This document shows positions 1-10,997 of a stretch of 64,000 nucleotides of DNA, one piece after another (position 1 is the stretch's first letter; each line of letters begins with the position of its first letter). The notes beneath the pieces are model-generated. The model saw nothing but the letters and a program-made list of their open reading frames with translations, was not told the origin of the DNA and did no database searches. A program made the translations under genes and the position numbers. This stretch comes from Henricia sp. BOLD:AAB3569 (lineage: Eukaryota > Echinodermata > Asteroidea > Spinulosida > Echinasteridae). The stretch spans positions 1 to 64,000 of the forward strand of contig JBBELK010001378.1 of the NCBI GenBank assembly GCA_037783545.1, read 5' to 3'.

Positions 1-164
1 GATTCAACCTTTACTTTGAGTTAATAAAATCCAAGACTTTAAAGGGCACCATTTGCAATTGAGTTTTTATTTCTGGAACAGCAAATTACAGCTACATAGA
101 TACATGTACAGTGATACTTCCGAAAACTTATACAACAGCTAGTATCTATCCCCTTCCACATTTT

Positions 165-551
165 TTAAGTTTTCCTGTTTATCATGGAGGTGTATGTGTC
201 CTCAACATCATCACAACTTGTTTTCCACAACAAATCTACAGCCTTTTGCTTAAAACGCAAAGCAGTTCCGACCCTCTTCACCGAATTTCTAAAACGCTCG
301 AGGTCACTTGGTTTGTTGATAAACAGGATTCTGACGTCATCACGAGAAGAACACAAAACGGCCTGTGTAGTATTGCATAGAAAATACACGGAGTGAATGT
401 TCATCATGCCTGTTTTGTCCTTGTAATTCAAAATACAAACGTGAAAAACATTTGATGTAATATGACAATAATCAACTATTACCTGTTTTGTGACAAAAAC
501 GGTGAAATTGTGACTTACAATGAAGCTCTTTTGAAATAAATACTGGTGCAT
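165..551 (-). pseudogene. Open frame of unknown identity downstream of the NTR gene
   Basis: An open frame of 128 codons in unit 1. Its most conserved part is the stretch ending in KPSDLERF, followed by VKRVGTALRFKQKAV. I do not recognise a family. A splice-donor-like CAG/GTAATAG (around 473-480 on the minus strand) and an acceptor-like ATTACAAG (around 425) lie inside it, so only part may be exonic. The case for coding is weak. In unit 2 the same frame is shifted by an indel near 7090, in unit 3 the whole block is deleted, and the inverted relative at 20.8-21.05 kb ends early. The NTR gene has its own polyA signal before this block, so this is not its next exon. It may be a decayed gene or non-coding DNA. 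Confidence 0.3.
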
Positions 552-954
552 TGTGCGATGCGACGGGTGGTATTGTCACGGAACAAACGGCATTCACAGC
601 GGTATGTATGTGTACAGCAGTGCAGGAACGGTCCCTGCTGGCCGTAGTAACCACGTGTTTGAACATCGGCCGGTACAAGTTAGAACAATCGACTAATTTT
701 TCTCTCTCTCTTGGTAATAAAAAAAGAAAACCTTTCTGCCCTTTTTTTATGGGCGTCTGGTAAAGCATATACAACCACACAACTACTGGGCAAATCTCTA
801 GCTTTTTGCACGAGAAAAATTTCTTTAAAAAACACCATCGAACAAAGACAGTTTACGGAGTTTTTTGCGTGTAAACGTATGGAGCTGCCGACCGTGTTTA
901 CTCGTGTTTTTTAGGATTGCGTCACGGGGTCATGCGCATACATAAATACCTAGA

Positions 955-997
955 GCGATTTCTGAAACGCTCATTTAATGAGCGTTTCAGAAATCGC
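955..997. repeat. Perfect 20-bp inverted repeat, 3-nt loop (unit 1)
   Basis: Arm GCGATTTCTGAAACGCTCAT at 955-974, loop TTA, exact reverse complement at 978-997. The related sequence at 20.33 kb carries only one arm, so the second arm looks like a later inverted duplication. Confidence 0.95.
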
Positions 998-1407
998 GAA
1001 AATTTCATTTTCGAAAACCGCAATTTTGCTTGCAATTTATCCACTTAAACGGACAGTTTGAAATAAACAGCGGTGTAAGTCGGCTGGAGGGATACGTCGA
1101 CTGTCGAAAAAGGTGCAAATGCTGGATTTTTCGTCAATTTAAAGGGGATTCTAGCTCTTTAAGCACGGTTTTCTTGTTGAGTAAATGTTATTTGTACGGA
1201 CATTTTTTTCCAAATGAAACCACCCTTAGTTGGTCATTTCTCCCATAGCGTACCGTTTTACACAGAAATACACCATTTCGTGTTTGTTACCATTTAAAAA
1301 ACACCTTTAGTAGGTTTTTCTTGTCAACTCATGAAGTAAAATTTAGGATCATTGCAAATGATAAAATATGCCTTTAATTATCACATTGAATTATTACCGT
1401 ACGGTAT

Positions 1408-1413
1408 TTTATT
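1408..1413 (-). promoter_or_regulatory. PolyA signal of NTR copy 1
   Basis: AATAAA on the minus strand, about 38 nt after the TAA stop of the NTR exon. It is conserved at the matching place in units 2 and 3, which supports this being the last exon of the gene. Confidence 0.7.
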
Positions 1414-1450
1414 AGAGCATAAGAGGAAAGCTTCCACGGTCACCGTGGTT

Positions 1451-1903
1451 TTAGCAATGGTATATGGCTTCCAACTGCACTTTCTCCTTCTCGCTGACTT
1501 CCTCGACACCGTGTTGGAAGTTAACCATCGCCACAGAACCAAATCGATGTACGAAGACGAAGTACTCCTTTCCGACTTCCACATTGTGGTTTAACAAAAA
1601 GGCGTGTATTCTGCCTAACGCCCGTACCGTGAATTCGCCGCCCGCGTTCAGATCAATGCCTCCCGTGTGGTACACACACTCCACGTTGAAGACTGCGTCG
1701 AACACTCGGCTATTTGGCAAAAACCGTAACAAGAATTCCCTTTTGAGGGTGCCTCGGAAGGCTGCAGTGAAAGGGCTACCGGAATTCTCCAACGTGTCGA
1801 TTCTGTCAGCCACCGATTTGCAACTGGGGGGACTACAGCCCATGGTAACTTCCAATAGAGCCGTCATGAACAGCATACATACCGTCCCGCTGAGCATCTT
1901 CAT
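1451..1903 (-). CDS. Secreted NTR/OB-fold protein (TIMP or agrin-NtA-like), copy 1
   Basis: A 150-residue protein. Residues 1-22 (MKMLSGTVC... to ...EVTMG) form a signal peptide, and the mature chain starts with Cys, as in TIMPs. The body has the strand pattern of the NTR fold: FRGT, then VFNVECVYHTGG, GGEFTVRALGRI and VEVGKEYFVFV. The last two resemble the agrin NtA strands around 'VVISGFGDPLIC...TRIFFV'. The family assignment is by eye. I start at the second in-frame ATG because a good 3' splice site (TTTGCACTTTCAG) ends at 1907, three bases before it, so the more upstream ATG is probably intronic; a 5' UTR exon should lie at higher coordinates. Compared with copy 2 it has two 4-residue deletions. 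It also has Cys in CSPPSCKS but lacks the Cys of the VFCFN segment. The function is unknown; NTR domains bind proteases or extracellular ligands. Confidence 0.75.
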   Translation of the reverse strand: MKMLSGTVCMLFMTALLEVTMGCSPPSCKSVADRIDTLENSGSPFTAAFRGTLKREFLLRFLPNSRVFDAVFNVECVYHTGGIDLNAGGEFTVRALGRIHAFLLNHNVEVGKEYFVFVHRFGSVAMVNFQHGVEEVSEKEKVQLEAIYHC

Positions 1904-2344
1904 CGTCTGAAAGTGCAAATAAGATGATAAAATACAAATATTTCTTTCTTTATTAACAGTTAAAGCCCCAATTCACCATTATTTTACTTCTCGAACGCGA
2001 GTTGACAAGAAACAAACAACTAAAACGTTGATAGTATGTATAAACACACACCACATTATCTTTTTCCTTGTAAAATGATACCATACACAAAACCCGTGCA
2101 CGGATTTTTCAGGTTTTCTGAAGTGTTACTCCGTCTATGTGGCTGAAATTTCTCCACTTGGGGCAGTTTATCAACATTATTCTTTTGTCATGTAATGCTG
2201 TTTTGTTCCTGTTTAGGAACTGCCGATTAAAGTGTTAGAAGGTTTATCCATCGTAGTTGTTTACGGTTCAAAAAAGAAACGCAAATATCAGGTATTATAC
2301 TCTGACAAAAAGGCTGAGAGATGTGCATGATTATTTATCGTTCA

Positions 2345-2515
2345 GTATAATGTAGCAAGAGTAACTGCGCCAGCCCCGTCAAGAGCCGCTGAGGCAGGGT
2401 GCGCCGCTCTGCCTGAATGCCTCCCTGAGCTCCTGCAATCCAATTGGGAGACGCGCGAATCTTGTCACCCAAGCAGGTTCAATCAGGTGGAAAACCCAAC
2501 AAAATTAGTTGTCTA
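2345..2515. other. GC-rich block conserved in all three units
   Basis: A clearly GC-richer stretch in AT-rich surroundings, with a short hairpin (AGGCAG...CTGCCT). The matching blocks at about 9178-9327 and 15007-15150 differ by only a few bases, although unit 3 is otherwise diverged. It lies upstream of the minus-strand NTR exon, so it may be a 5' exon or a promoter. It could also be a short repeat. No convincing reading frame is shared. Confidence 0.4.
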
Positions 2516-4160
2516 GAGTGAGTGAGAACCCTTAATGGAGCTTATCCAGATTATTTTTTTAAATGGAGTTCGTTCTAACCCTGTGTTCTAACCTAACAAT
2601 TATATTAAATACCTGCCAAAATATTATCCATGGGAAAACGACAGGAAATTTGAAATTTCCAATTTGGATGTGGAAGCAAAAAGGTTGGTGTAATCACTGC
2701 ATTTTTTTTGTAACCGAAAAAAATTAGTTTACAAAACATCAGTGGTTTTTTGACGATATCGTTAAAATATACGGATATTAAAAGCGCGAAATTTCAGAAT
2801 AATTTCAGAAAAATACGATAAATGACATGGTATCAAAATCGCAACACCAAAGGGAAAATGGGGGCGAGGGGAGGGGAAAAAAGTGATCTGGACAATTCTC
2901 ATATACAGAAAATGACATTTCATTTCCAGAGAATCACTGTGTCAAACGTGTCTTTGAAAGGGATTCAAAGTGATTGGTCAATCAGTGCCTTGTTATCCGC
3001 AAGTTCACTGTATTCAACAAACTTCCGATATGATCATTAAGAATATATAGGCGTTTTAAGAAAATTGCGTTCTTTTTTTTGTGGGAGAAATATATTAAAC
3101 TTTCCGAAAATATAAATAGTGGCAGTTTAATGGCGCTTTGTTGAGCAATTTATTGGCTATTAATAAATGCCGTGCAAATGCAGCACAAAAAGGCCGCAAG
3201 TGTGGTGCTTAAAGTGAGAAACCTTATGTACTTACTTGAGTGTCGCTCCTCCGTTTATACAGTTGAATGTGATTGTCTATAAGCTGCACCAAGCGAGGAA
3301 CGCAGAGATGGCAATGAATTATCCGACACCACTTGATATTTTAAGCCACAAAGGCAACAATTAGTCAACATTTGTGATAACGTGCAAAAAGGCAGAACCT
3401 GCCAATACAACCGATTAATCAATCTGACACAAACAAAATCATTAAACATTTTGACGTGACGCAATCACCAAAACCCGACCAAAATAACAGAATAGAGGAA
3501 TTTAATGTTTTAATTCTCATCGAGAACGAGGGCCTCAGTGCTTTTGTTTTTCTCTCCCCCTAAAACGAAGCTAGTGCCAGGGATAAATTGACGATATGAA
3601 ACGAGAAACAAATCTTACGGTATACGCATTGGGGATTTAAACATCAGCTCTAGCTAAGAACCGTGTGCATGCATGGCACCACGATACTAGCTCTGGGAGC
3701 TGGTATAAATGAGGGGAAAACAGATTCTAGACATTTATGGTTTTCGCCAATGGGAGAATCTGCCACTAAGGCTGCCAGTCTCTTCCCTTGGCAAGGGGCG
3801 TTGATCTTGATGAATGGATGGGGTATAGAGGAGCACATGCGGTCTTGTGGGTACACATCCATCTTTTTATATCTTGCACGAGTTCTAACTTTCGGTGTGC
3901 TTTTTTGCACCAATCAATTGTTTTCCTCACCCCTCCCCCGGGCTGCCCAACCAAAGGCCGGGTTTGTCACTTTTCGCGAGACGAAATCCCCACCCTGGGG
4001 CAAGATTTAGGTGACAAAAATCCCCTCCCCCGGTACAAAACATGCGCGTTTTGTATACAAATGCACAGAAATGTGTATTTCACGATGGGTTAAAATCCCT
4101 ACACTAGGGCACGAAAAACGTGACCAAACCCCCACCTAGGGGGCCGGGGTGGTGCAGCGC
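2516..4160. other. Non-coding stretch of unit 1
   Basis: I see no gene. The open frames here (for example around 3650-4090 on both strands) are equally open in several frames, lack recognisable domains, and differ between units 1 and 2 only by scattered point changes. Around 3960-4140 there are C-rich and G-rich patches. Confidence 0.6.
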
Positions 4161-4194
4161 GGGGGCGGAGGGGGGTGGGGGGGGGGGGGGGGGG
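4161..4194 (+). repeat. Poly-G tract (unit 1)
   Basis: A nearly pure G run with one T, preceded by GGGGGCGGAG. It can form G-quadruplexes. The matching tract in unit 2 is longer. Confidence 0.9.
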
Positions 4195-4435
4195 AGAGAC
4201 AATTGATAGTTGCATTAATTATTATGACCCAACCGCGATAAGTGCAAAATGTTCCCGAAATAAGTGTTAGTTATCAAGTACCCAACTTTAGTTTGCATGT
4301 CATTAAAAGCAAGGTGGCCGGAAACGTGCTGGGGATACAATGTATATTGACAGGAAGGACATCACGAATGTCTGCCCACGGCAAACAAACTATATAAATC
4401 ATCAGAAATTTATTTAGCTTGCGTCGGGGAAAATA

Positions 4436-4594
4436 ATTAAGGTTTGTTTTTCCCTTACCCGACGTAATTATTAGTGGGTTCGGGTCCTACCTGAGCACGC
4501 TATGAAGTTTTTTTTTGTATAGTACCTCGGGAAAGCACCGAGTATGCAGTGTTATTAATTACGTCGGGTAAGGGAAAAACAAACCTTAATTAAC
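4436..4594. mobile_element. Palindromic MITE with tRNA-like T-arm, copy 1
   Basis: Terminal inverted repeats of about 37-45 bp (TTAAGGTTTGTTTTTCCC, then TTACCCGACGTAATTATTA) face each other over about 80 bp of centre. The centre holds a degraded tRNA B-box (GGGTTCGGGTCC). Insertion next to AATTAA suggests a short TA-rich target duplication. Confidence 0.75.
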
Positions 4595-4930
4595 AAACTA
4601 AATCATCATTGGCAGATTCACATTGCCATGAACTATTCATTATAGGCCTGAATAAAATATGCAAAAAACGAAATTAAACCGTCAACCCTGTCATTAGTCA
4701 TGTTTATTGTTTATTCAGTATCAAAGAATAATCAATGTGTAGACAGGACATAACAAATGACTGCCCACGGTAAACAAACTAAATCTTTATTAGCAGATCT
4801 ATTCACAATGACATGTGAACCATCCATGAGGCCTGAAAAGAAATGCAACAAATAAAATAAAACCGTCAACCCTGTCATAAGTCATGTTTATTGTTCAGTA
4901 TCAAACACTATTACCAATGTGTAGGTCCGT
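4595..4930. repeat. Two tandem copies of a satellite of about 179 bp (unit 1)
   Basis: The marker AACAAACTAAATC recurs at about 4592 and 4772, followed in each copy by AACCGTCAACCCTGTCAT and a GTTTATTGTTCAG-like tail. A third partial copy lies at about 4325-4400, separated by the MITE. Confidence 0.8.
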
Positions 4931-6663
4931 TAAACGTTAAATGAACACACTTATCCGTGGTCGATCCTGCACAAACGTACATGTCCGACATGATCTCGCG
5001 CGAAACTGCACACTAGTAGTTGCGCGAAACTATGCTTGGTTCCCAGACGCCTCACAACAGTCATGATTGTTGCGATAATGACCAAACTACGACAATTTTA
5101 GGCTCATTCTACACAATAAAATGGCATAAACAGAGGCTGTTTTTCGCTTCTAGCTCATCGGAGTGTAAGAGTTTACAAATTGAACAACCAATAAATCAAA
5201 ATAGATGTTATTTTCAGTCGGAAAAAGTAAATGGAAAGGAGCCTACCAAAATGCCCTACGAAAGAAACACTTTTTGGGAATCGGCCCACGGCCTATAGCA
5301 ACGGCCTTGCGACAGGAATATGGTATTATATCCTGGCTTTATACAAAGCTTTCAAAGTGGGGATTTTGTCACTATAGAAAAGGGACAATCCCCACCTGGA
5401 GTAGCTCGGGGAGTGGGGTGCAATTGATATCTGTACATTTAGTTGCCATGGTAATTAGGTCTAAACATTGAATGGCAATCTGAAACGTCCATTGCTGAAG
5501 TGCAGGGAAAATGTTTACTGGTTTTAGTGTAACGTAACTTGTCCGCATAATCGCCATACAGGTCCGTGAAGTCGCCACCCTACAGCCATTGTTCACAATA
5601 GTCTGGCAATCTCACCGACCTGGCGACTGTCGACATGTACGTTAGACCCATTTATTATGGCAACACACAAAGGGTGAGGGTCAATGGAGCATGACATAGT
5701 TAAAGTGTTTTCAACGAAAAACTTTATATATTTTCTTTGCTGAAATCATGTTTCCTGGCCAAATTTACCATATTTGTCCTCCAGATTGGAAGTACATGTG
5801 AACAATAGAGCCCATGGTTTTCTGCTAGCAGCTACGTGCATCAGCCTCCCCCACCCCCACCCCCACCCCCACCATCTGAAATGCAAACTCGGGAGGGTCG
5901 TCACCTTGACAAGATTTGGGAAGTTGTTAAAATTACCCATCTGGCATTGGAATGTGCAGAATTGATTGAAATGTTCGATCGAGTGTGAAAATTTATGATT
6001 TTGAGAGAAATCACTTAGACATGTTTTGCATAGCATACACACAAGGTCTAAAGCCATAATCAACTTTCCAATTCTTTCCGAAATTTGTTAACATTTCCAC
6101 GCTAAAATTACGATTTCTTAACATTTTTACGATTTTAATATGCCGTAATAAGGAAACTGTAGTGCAGGCATTTCAGTAAAATGTTACCACGATGGACGAT
6201 ATGGCACGACACGAGTGAATCTGCATAGTGTACTATGCAAACATGTCGTTCGTTACAATTTAAACGATGTGCCTCACCAATTAGTTAAGTTACCCCAAAA
6301 CACAGATCCGTATTTTTTTGTCATTTATCCGCCATAACTGAAGTGTTTTTGTTTTATCGCATATTTTATCATAACCTTCTGATATACATAATTAAGTTTT
6401 GTTTCGTAATGACAATTTAAAGCTAAGTAAATTAGGCAAATTGGAGGGGTAAACAATCTGTGACCATGACTATTTTTTCGTTTTTGGAAATCGTTTTCTT
6501 GTCTCTAATATTACCCCCACTAGAAAACTGAGTTCAGATCTTAAAGGTCTACATCATTTCAGTTTTTCAAATATATACCATAAATCGACATGTCACTTGT
6601 GTGAATCGGCGCTCAATGGTCAAACAGAATAGTGGTAAAAATGGACAGAGAAATTACGAAGCA
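4931..6663. other. Non-coding stretch of unit 1
   Basis: No supported gene. The open frames at about 5020-5600 and 5746-6063 have no recognisable domain and are matched by equally open frames on the other strand. Confidence 0.55.
5845..5873 (+). repeat. (CCCCCA)n microsatellite (unit 1)
   Basis: About five repeats of CCCCCA or CCCCAC. The matching site in unit 2 is about twice as long and mostly pure C. Confidence 0.9.
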
Positions 6664-6709
6664 TGTTTCAACCTTTACTTTGAGTTAATACAATCCAAGA
6701 CTTTAAAGG

Positions 6710-6845
6710 CACATGCTCGTCAGCAATGCGCGTCCGCCAAATGTGTGCCACGCAATACGCAGCTCCATAGCAAAGGCATGGAGCTGCGTGTTTCGAGCAC
6801 GAATTTGGTGGGCGCGCATTGCTGACGAGCCTGTGCCTTTAAAGG
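6710..6845. mobile_element. 136-bp foldback MITE, present in units 2 and 3, absent in unit 1
   Basis: TIRs of about 38 bp (CACATGCTCGTCAGCAATGC on the left; the reverse complement of the right end reads CACAGGCTCGTCAGCAATGC) enclose a second short palindrome (GCAGCTCCAT/ATGGAGCTGC). CTTTAAAGG flanks both sides, and unit 1 has a single CTTTAAAGG at bases 38-46, an empty site. The coordinates include one copy of the 9-bp target duplication. Confidence 0.85.
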
Positions 6846-6891
6846 CCACCATTTGCAATTGAGTTTTTATTTCTGGAACAGCAAATTACAG

Positions 6892-7349
6892 CTACATAGA
6901 TACATGTACAGTGATACTTCCGAAAACCTTACAACAGCTAGTATCTATCCCCTTCCACATTTTTAAAGTTTTCCTGTTTATCATGGAGGTGTATGTGTCC
7001 TCAACATCATCACAACTTGTTTTCCACAAAAAATCTACAGCCTTTTGCTTAAAACGCAAAGCAGTTCCGACCCTCTTCACCGAATTTATAAACGCTCGAG
7101 GTCACTTGGTTTGTTGATAAACAGGATTCTGACGTCATCACGAGAAGAACACAAAACGGCCTGTGTAGTATTGCATAGAAAATACACGGAGTGAATGTTC
7201 ATCATGCCTGTTTTGTCCTTGTAATTCAAAATACAAACGTGAAAAACATTTGATGTAATATGACAATAATCAACTATTACCTGTTTTGTGACAAAAACGG
7301 TGAAATTGTGACTCACAATGAAGCTCTTTTGAAATAAATACTGGTGCAT
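6892..7349 (-). pseudogene. Unit 2 counterpart of the unknown open frame
   Basis: The same sequence as the unit 1 frame at 165-551, but an indel near 7090 splits it into two frames (7086-7349 and 6892-7080). This argues that the frame is not under coding constraint, or is a decaying gene. Confidence 0.35.
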
Positions 7350-7751
7350 TGTGCGATGCGACGGGTGGTTTTGTCACGGAACAAACGGCATTCACAGCGG
7401 TATGTATGTGTACAGCAGTTCAGGAACGGTCCCTGCTGACCGTAGTAACCACGTGTTTGAACATCGGCCGGTACAAGTTAGAACAAGCGACTAATTTTTC
7501 TCTCTCTCTTGGTAATAAAAAAGAAAACTTTCTGCCCTTTTTTTATGGGCGTCTGGTAAAGCATATACAACCACACAACTACTGGGCAAATCTCTAGCTT
7601 TTTGCACGAGAAATATTTCTTTAAAAAACACCATCGAACAAAGACAGTTTTCGGAGTTTTTTGCGTGTAAACGTATGGAGCTACCTACCGTGTTTACTCG
7701 TGGTTTTTTAGGATTGCGTCACGGGGTCATGCGCATACATAAATACCTAGA

Positions 7752-7794
7752 GCGATTTCTGAAACGCTCATTTAATGAGCGTTTCAGAAATCGC
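7752..7794. repeat. Perfect 20-bp inverted repeat, 3-nt loop (unit 2)
   Basis: Identical to the hairpin at 955-997 in unit 1. Confidence 0.95.
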
Positions 7795-8200
7795 GAAAAT
7801 TTCATTTTCGAAAACCGCACTTTTGCTTGCAATTTATCTACTTAAACGGACAGTTTGAAATAAACAGCGGTGTAAGTCGGCTGGAGGGATACGTCGACTG
7901 TCGAAAAAGGTGCAAATGCTGGATTTTTCGTCAATTTAAAGGGGATTCTAGCTCTTTAAGCACGGTTTTCGTGTTGAGTAAATGTTATTTGTACGGACAT
8001 TTTTTCCAAATGAAACCACCAGTTGGTCATTTCTCCCATAGCGTACCGTTTTACACAGAAATAGACCATTTCGTGTTTGTTACCATTTAATAAACACCTT
8101 TAGTAGGTTTTTCTTGTCAACTCATGAAGTAAAATTTAGGATCATTGCAAATGATAAAATATGCCTTTAATTATCACATTGAATTATTTCCGTACGGTAT

Positions 8201-8206
8201 TTTATT
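8201..8206 (-). promoter_or_regulatory. PolyA signal of NTR copy 2
   Basis: AATAAA on the minus strand shortly after the stop of the NTR exon, at the same place as in the other units. Confidence 0.7.
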
Positions 8207-8237
8207 AGAGCATAAGAGGAAAGCTTCCACGGTGGTT

Positions 8238-8714
8238 TTAGCAATGGTATATGGCTTCCAACTGCACTTTCTCGTTCTCGCTGACTTCCTCGACACCGTG
8301 TTGGAAGTTAACCGTCGCCACAGAACCAAATCGATTTACGAAGACGAAGTACTCCTTTCCGACTTCCACATTGTGGTTGAAGCAAAAGACGGGTATTCTG
8401 CCTAACGCCCGTACCGTGAATTCGCCGCCCGCGTTTAGATCAAGGCCTCCCGTGTGGTACACACACTCCACGTTGAAGACTGCGTCGTACACTCGGCCAT
8501 TTGGGAACCACCGTGACGAGAATTCCCATTTGAGGGTGCTTTTGACGGTGCCTCGGAAGGCTGCAGTGGAAGGGCTACCGGAATTCTCCAACGTGTCGAT
8601 TCTGTCAGCCACCGATTTGCGCGTGGGTATATGCCTGGGGGGACTACAGCCCATGGTAACTTCCAATAGAGCCGTCATGAACAGCATACATACCGTCCCG
8701 CTGAGCATCTTCAT
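8238..8714 (-). CDS. Secreted NTR/OB-fold protein (TIMP or agrin-NtA-like), copy 2
   Basis: A 158-residue protein and the most complete-looking copy. The signal peptide of 22 residues is identical to copies 1 and 3. The mature chain begins CSPPRHIPTRKS and has four cysteines: the N-terminal one, VECVYH, VFCFN and the C-terminal YHC. That is compatible with two disulfides, as in small NTR-type domains. The start was chosen by the same splice-acceptor argument, with the acceptor AG three bases before the ATG. Against copy 1 I count about 18 amino-acid replacements and two in-frame 4-residue indels, with only one or two silent changes. The 600 bp just upstream differ by only about four substitutions. 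It is probably extracellular; the ligand is unknown. Confidence 0.8.
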   Translation of the reverse strand: MKMLSGTVCMLFMTALLEVTMGCSPPRHIPTRKSVADRIDTLENSGSPSTAAFRGTVKSTLKWEFSSRWFPNGRVYDAVFNVECVYHTGGLDLNAGGEFTVRALGRIPVFCFNHNVEVGKEYFVFVNRFGSVATVNFQHGVEEVSENEKVQLEAIYHC

Positions 8715-10954
8715 CGTCTGAAAGTGCAAATAAGATGATAAAATACAAATATTTCTTTCTTTATTAACAGTTAAAGCCCCAATTCACCATTATTTTACTT
8801 CTCGAACGCGAGTTGACAAGAAACAAACAACTAAAACGTTGATAGTATGTATAAACACACACCACATTATCTTTTTCCTTGTAAAATGATACCATACACA
8901 AAACCCGTGCACGGATTTTTCAGGTTTTCTGAAGTGTTACTCCGTCTATGTGGCTGAAATTTCTCCACTTGGGGCAGTTTATCAACATTATTCTTTTGTC
9001 ATGTAATGCTGTTTTGTTCCTGTTTAGGAACTGCCGATTAAAGTGTTAGAAGGTTTACCCATCGTAGTTGTTTACGGTTCAAAAAAGAAACGCAAATATC
9101 AGGTATTATACTCTGACAAAAAGGCTGAGAGATGTGCATATTTATTTATCGTTCAGTATAATGTAGCAAGAGTAACTGCGCCAGCCCCGTCAAGAGCCGC
9201 TGAGGCAGGGTGCGCCGCTCTGCCTGAATGCCTCCCTGAGCTCCTGCAATCCAATTGGGAGACGCGTGAATCTTGTCACCCAAGCAGGTTCAATCAGGTG
9301 GAAAACCCAACAAAATTAGTTGTCTAGAGTGAGTGAGAACCCTTAATGGAGCTTATCCAGATTATTTTTTTTAAATGGAGTTCGTTCTAACCTAACAATT
9401 ATATTAAATACCTGCCAAAATATTATCCATGGGAAAACGACAGGAAATTGGAAATTTCCAATTTGGATGTGGAAGCAAAAAGGTTGGTGTAATCACTGCA
9501 ATTTTTTTGTAACCGAAAAAAATTGGTTTACAAAACATCAGTGGTTTTTTGACGATATCGTTAAAATATACGGATATTAAAAGCGCGAAATTTCAGAATA
9601 ATTTCAGAAAAATACGATCAATGACATGGTATCAAAATCGCAACACCAAAGGGAAAATGGGGGCGAGGGGAGGGGAAAAAAGTGATCTGGACAATTCTCA
9701 TATACAGAAAATGACATTTCATTTCCAGAGAATCACTGTATCAAACGTGTCTTTGAAAGGGATTCAAAGTGATTGGTCAATCAGTGCCTTGTTATCCGCA
9801 AGTTCACTGTATTCAACAAACTTCCGATATGATCATTAAGAATAGGCGTTTTAAGAAAATTGCGTTCTTTTTTTTGTGAGAGAAATATATTAAACTTTCC
9901 GAAAATATAAATAGTGGCAGTTTAATGGCGCTTTGTTGAGCAATTTATTGGCTATTAATAAATGCCGTGCAAATGCAGCACAAAAAGGCCGCAAGTGTGG
10001 TGCTTAAAGTGAGAAACCTTATGTACTTACTTGAGTGTCGCTCCTCCGTTTATACAGTTGAATGTGATTGTCTATAAGCTGCACCAAGCAAGGAACGCAG
10101 AGATGGCAATGAATTATCCGACACCACTTGATATTTTAAGCCACAAAGGCAACAATTAGTCAACATTTGTGATAACGTGCAAAAAGGCATAACCTGCCAA
10201 TACAACCGATTAATCAATCTGATACAAACAAAATCATTAAACATTTTGACGTGACGCAATCACCAAAACCCGACCAAAATAACAGAATAGAGGAATTTAA
10301 TGTTTTAATTCTCATCGAGAACGAGGGCCTCAGTGCTTTTGTTTTTCTCTCCCCCTAAAACGAAGCTAGTGCCAGGGATAAATTGACGATATGAAACGAG
10401 AAACAAATCATACGGTATACGCATTGGGGATTTAAACATCAGCTCTAGCTAAGAACCGTGTGCATGCATGGCACCACGATACTAGCTCTGGGAGCTGGTA
10501 TAAATGAGGGGAAAACAGATTCTAGACATTTATGGTTTTCGCCAATGGGAGAATCTGCCACTAAGGCTGCCAGTCTCTTCCCTTGGCAAGGGGCGTTGAT
10601 CTTGATGAATGGATGGGGTATAGAGGAGCACATGCGGTCTTGTGGGTACACATCCATCTTTTCATATCTTGCACGAGTTCTAACTTTCGGTGTGCTTTTT
10701 TGCACCAATCAATTGTTTTCCCCACCCCTCCCCCGGGCTGCCCAACCAAAGGCCGGGTTTGTCACTTTTCGCGAGACGAAATCCCCACCCTGGGGCAAGA
10801 TTTAGGTGACAAAAATTCCCTCCCCCGGTACAAAACATGCGCGTTTTGTATACAAATGCACAGAAATGTGTATTTCATGATGGGTTAAAATCCCTACACT
10901 AGGGCACGAAAAACGTGACCAAACCCCCACCTAGGGGGCCGGGGTGGTGCAGCG

Positions 10955-10960
10955 CGGGGG

Positions 10961-10997
<37 letters not shown>

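Larger units (their letters stand above)
1..6663. repeat. Tandem duplication unit 1 (left part cut by window edge)
   Basis: This is the first of three copies of a block of about 6.8 kb. Base 61 corresponds to base 6861 (offset 6,800), and the offset before the MITE site is 6,664, so unit 1 lacks the 136-bp MITE found in units 2 and 3. Outside the coding exon, long stretches are identical or nearly identical to unit 2, which indicates a recent duplication or gene conversion. Confidence 0.95.

Noticed and set aside
1464-1910. 148-codon plus-strand frame opposite the NTR exon (also 8251-8721 and 14050-14514)
   Set aside because: A mirror of the constrained minus-strand exon. The minus strand has the signal peptide, splice acceptor and polyA signal.
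3650-4093. Overlapping open frames of 62-115 codons on both strands, repeated at 10445-10888
   Set aside because: Several frames are open at once because the region is C-rich and stop-poor. No domain is recognisable, and unit differences are scattered point changes without codon bias.
5020-5600. Frames of 74-92 codons repeated in unit 2
   Set aside because: They are broken differently in the two units and have no signal peptide or domain.
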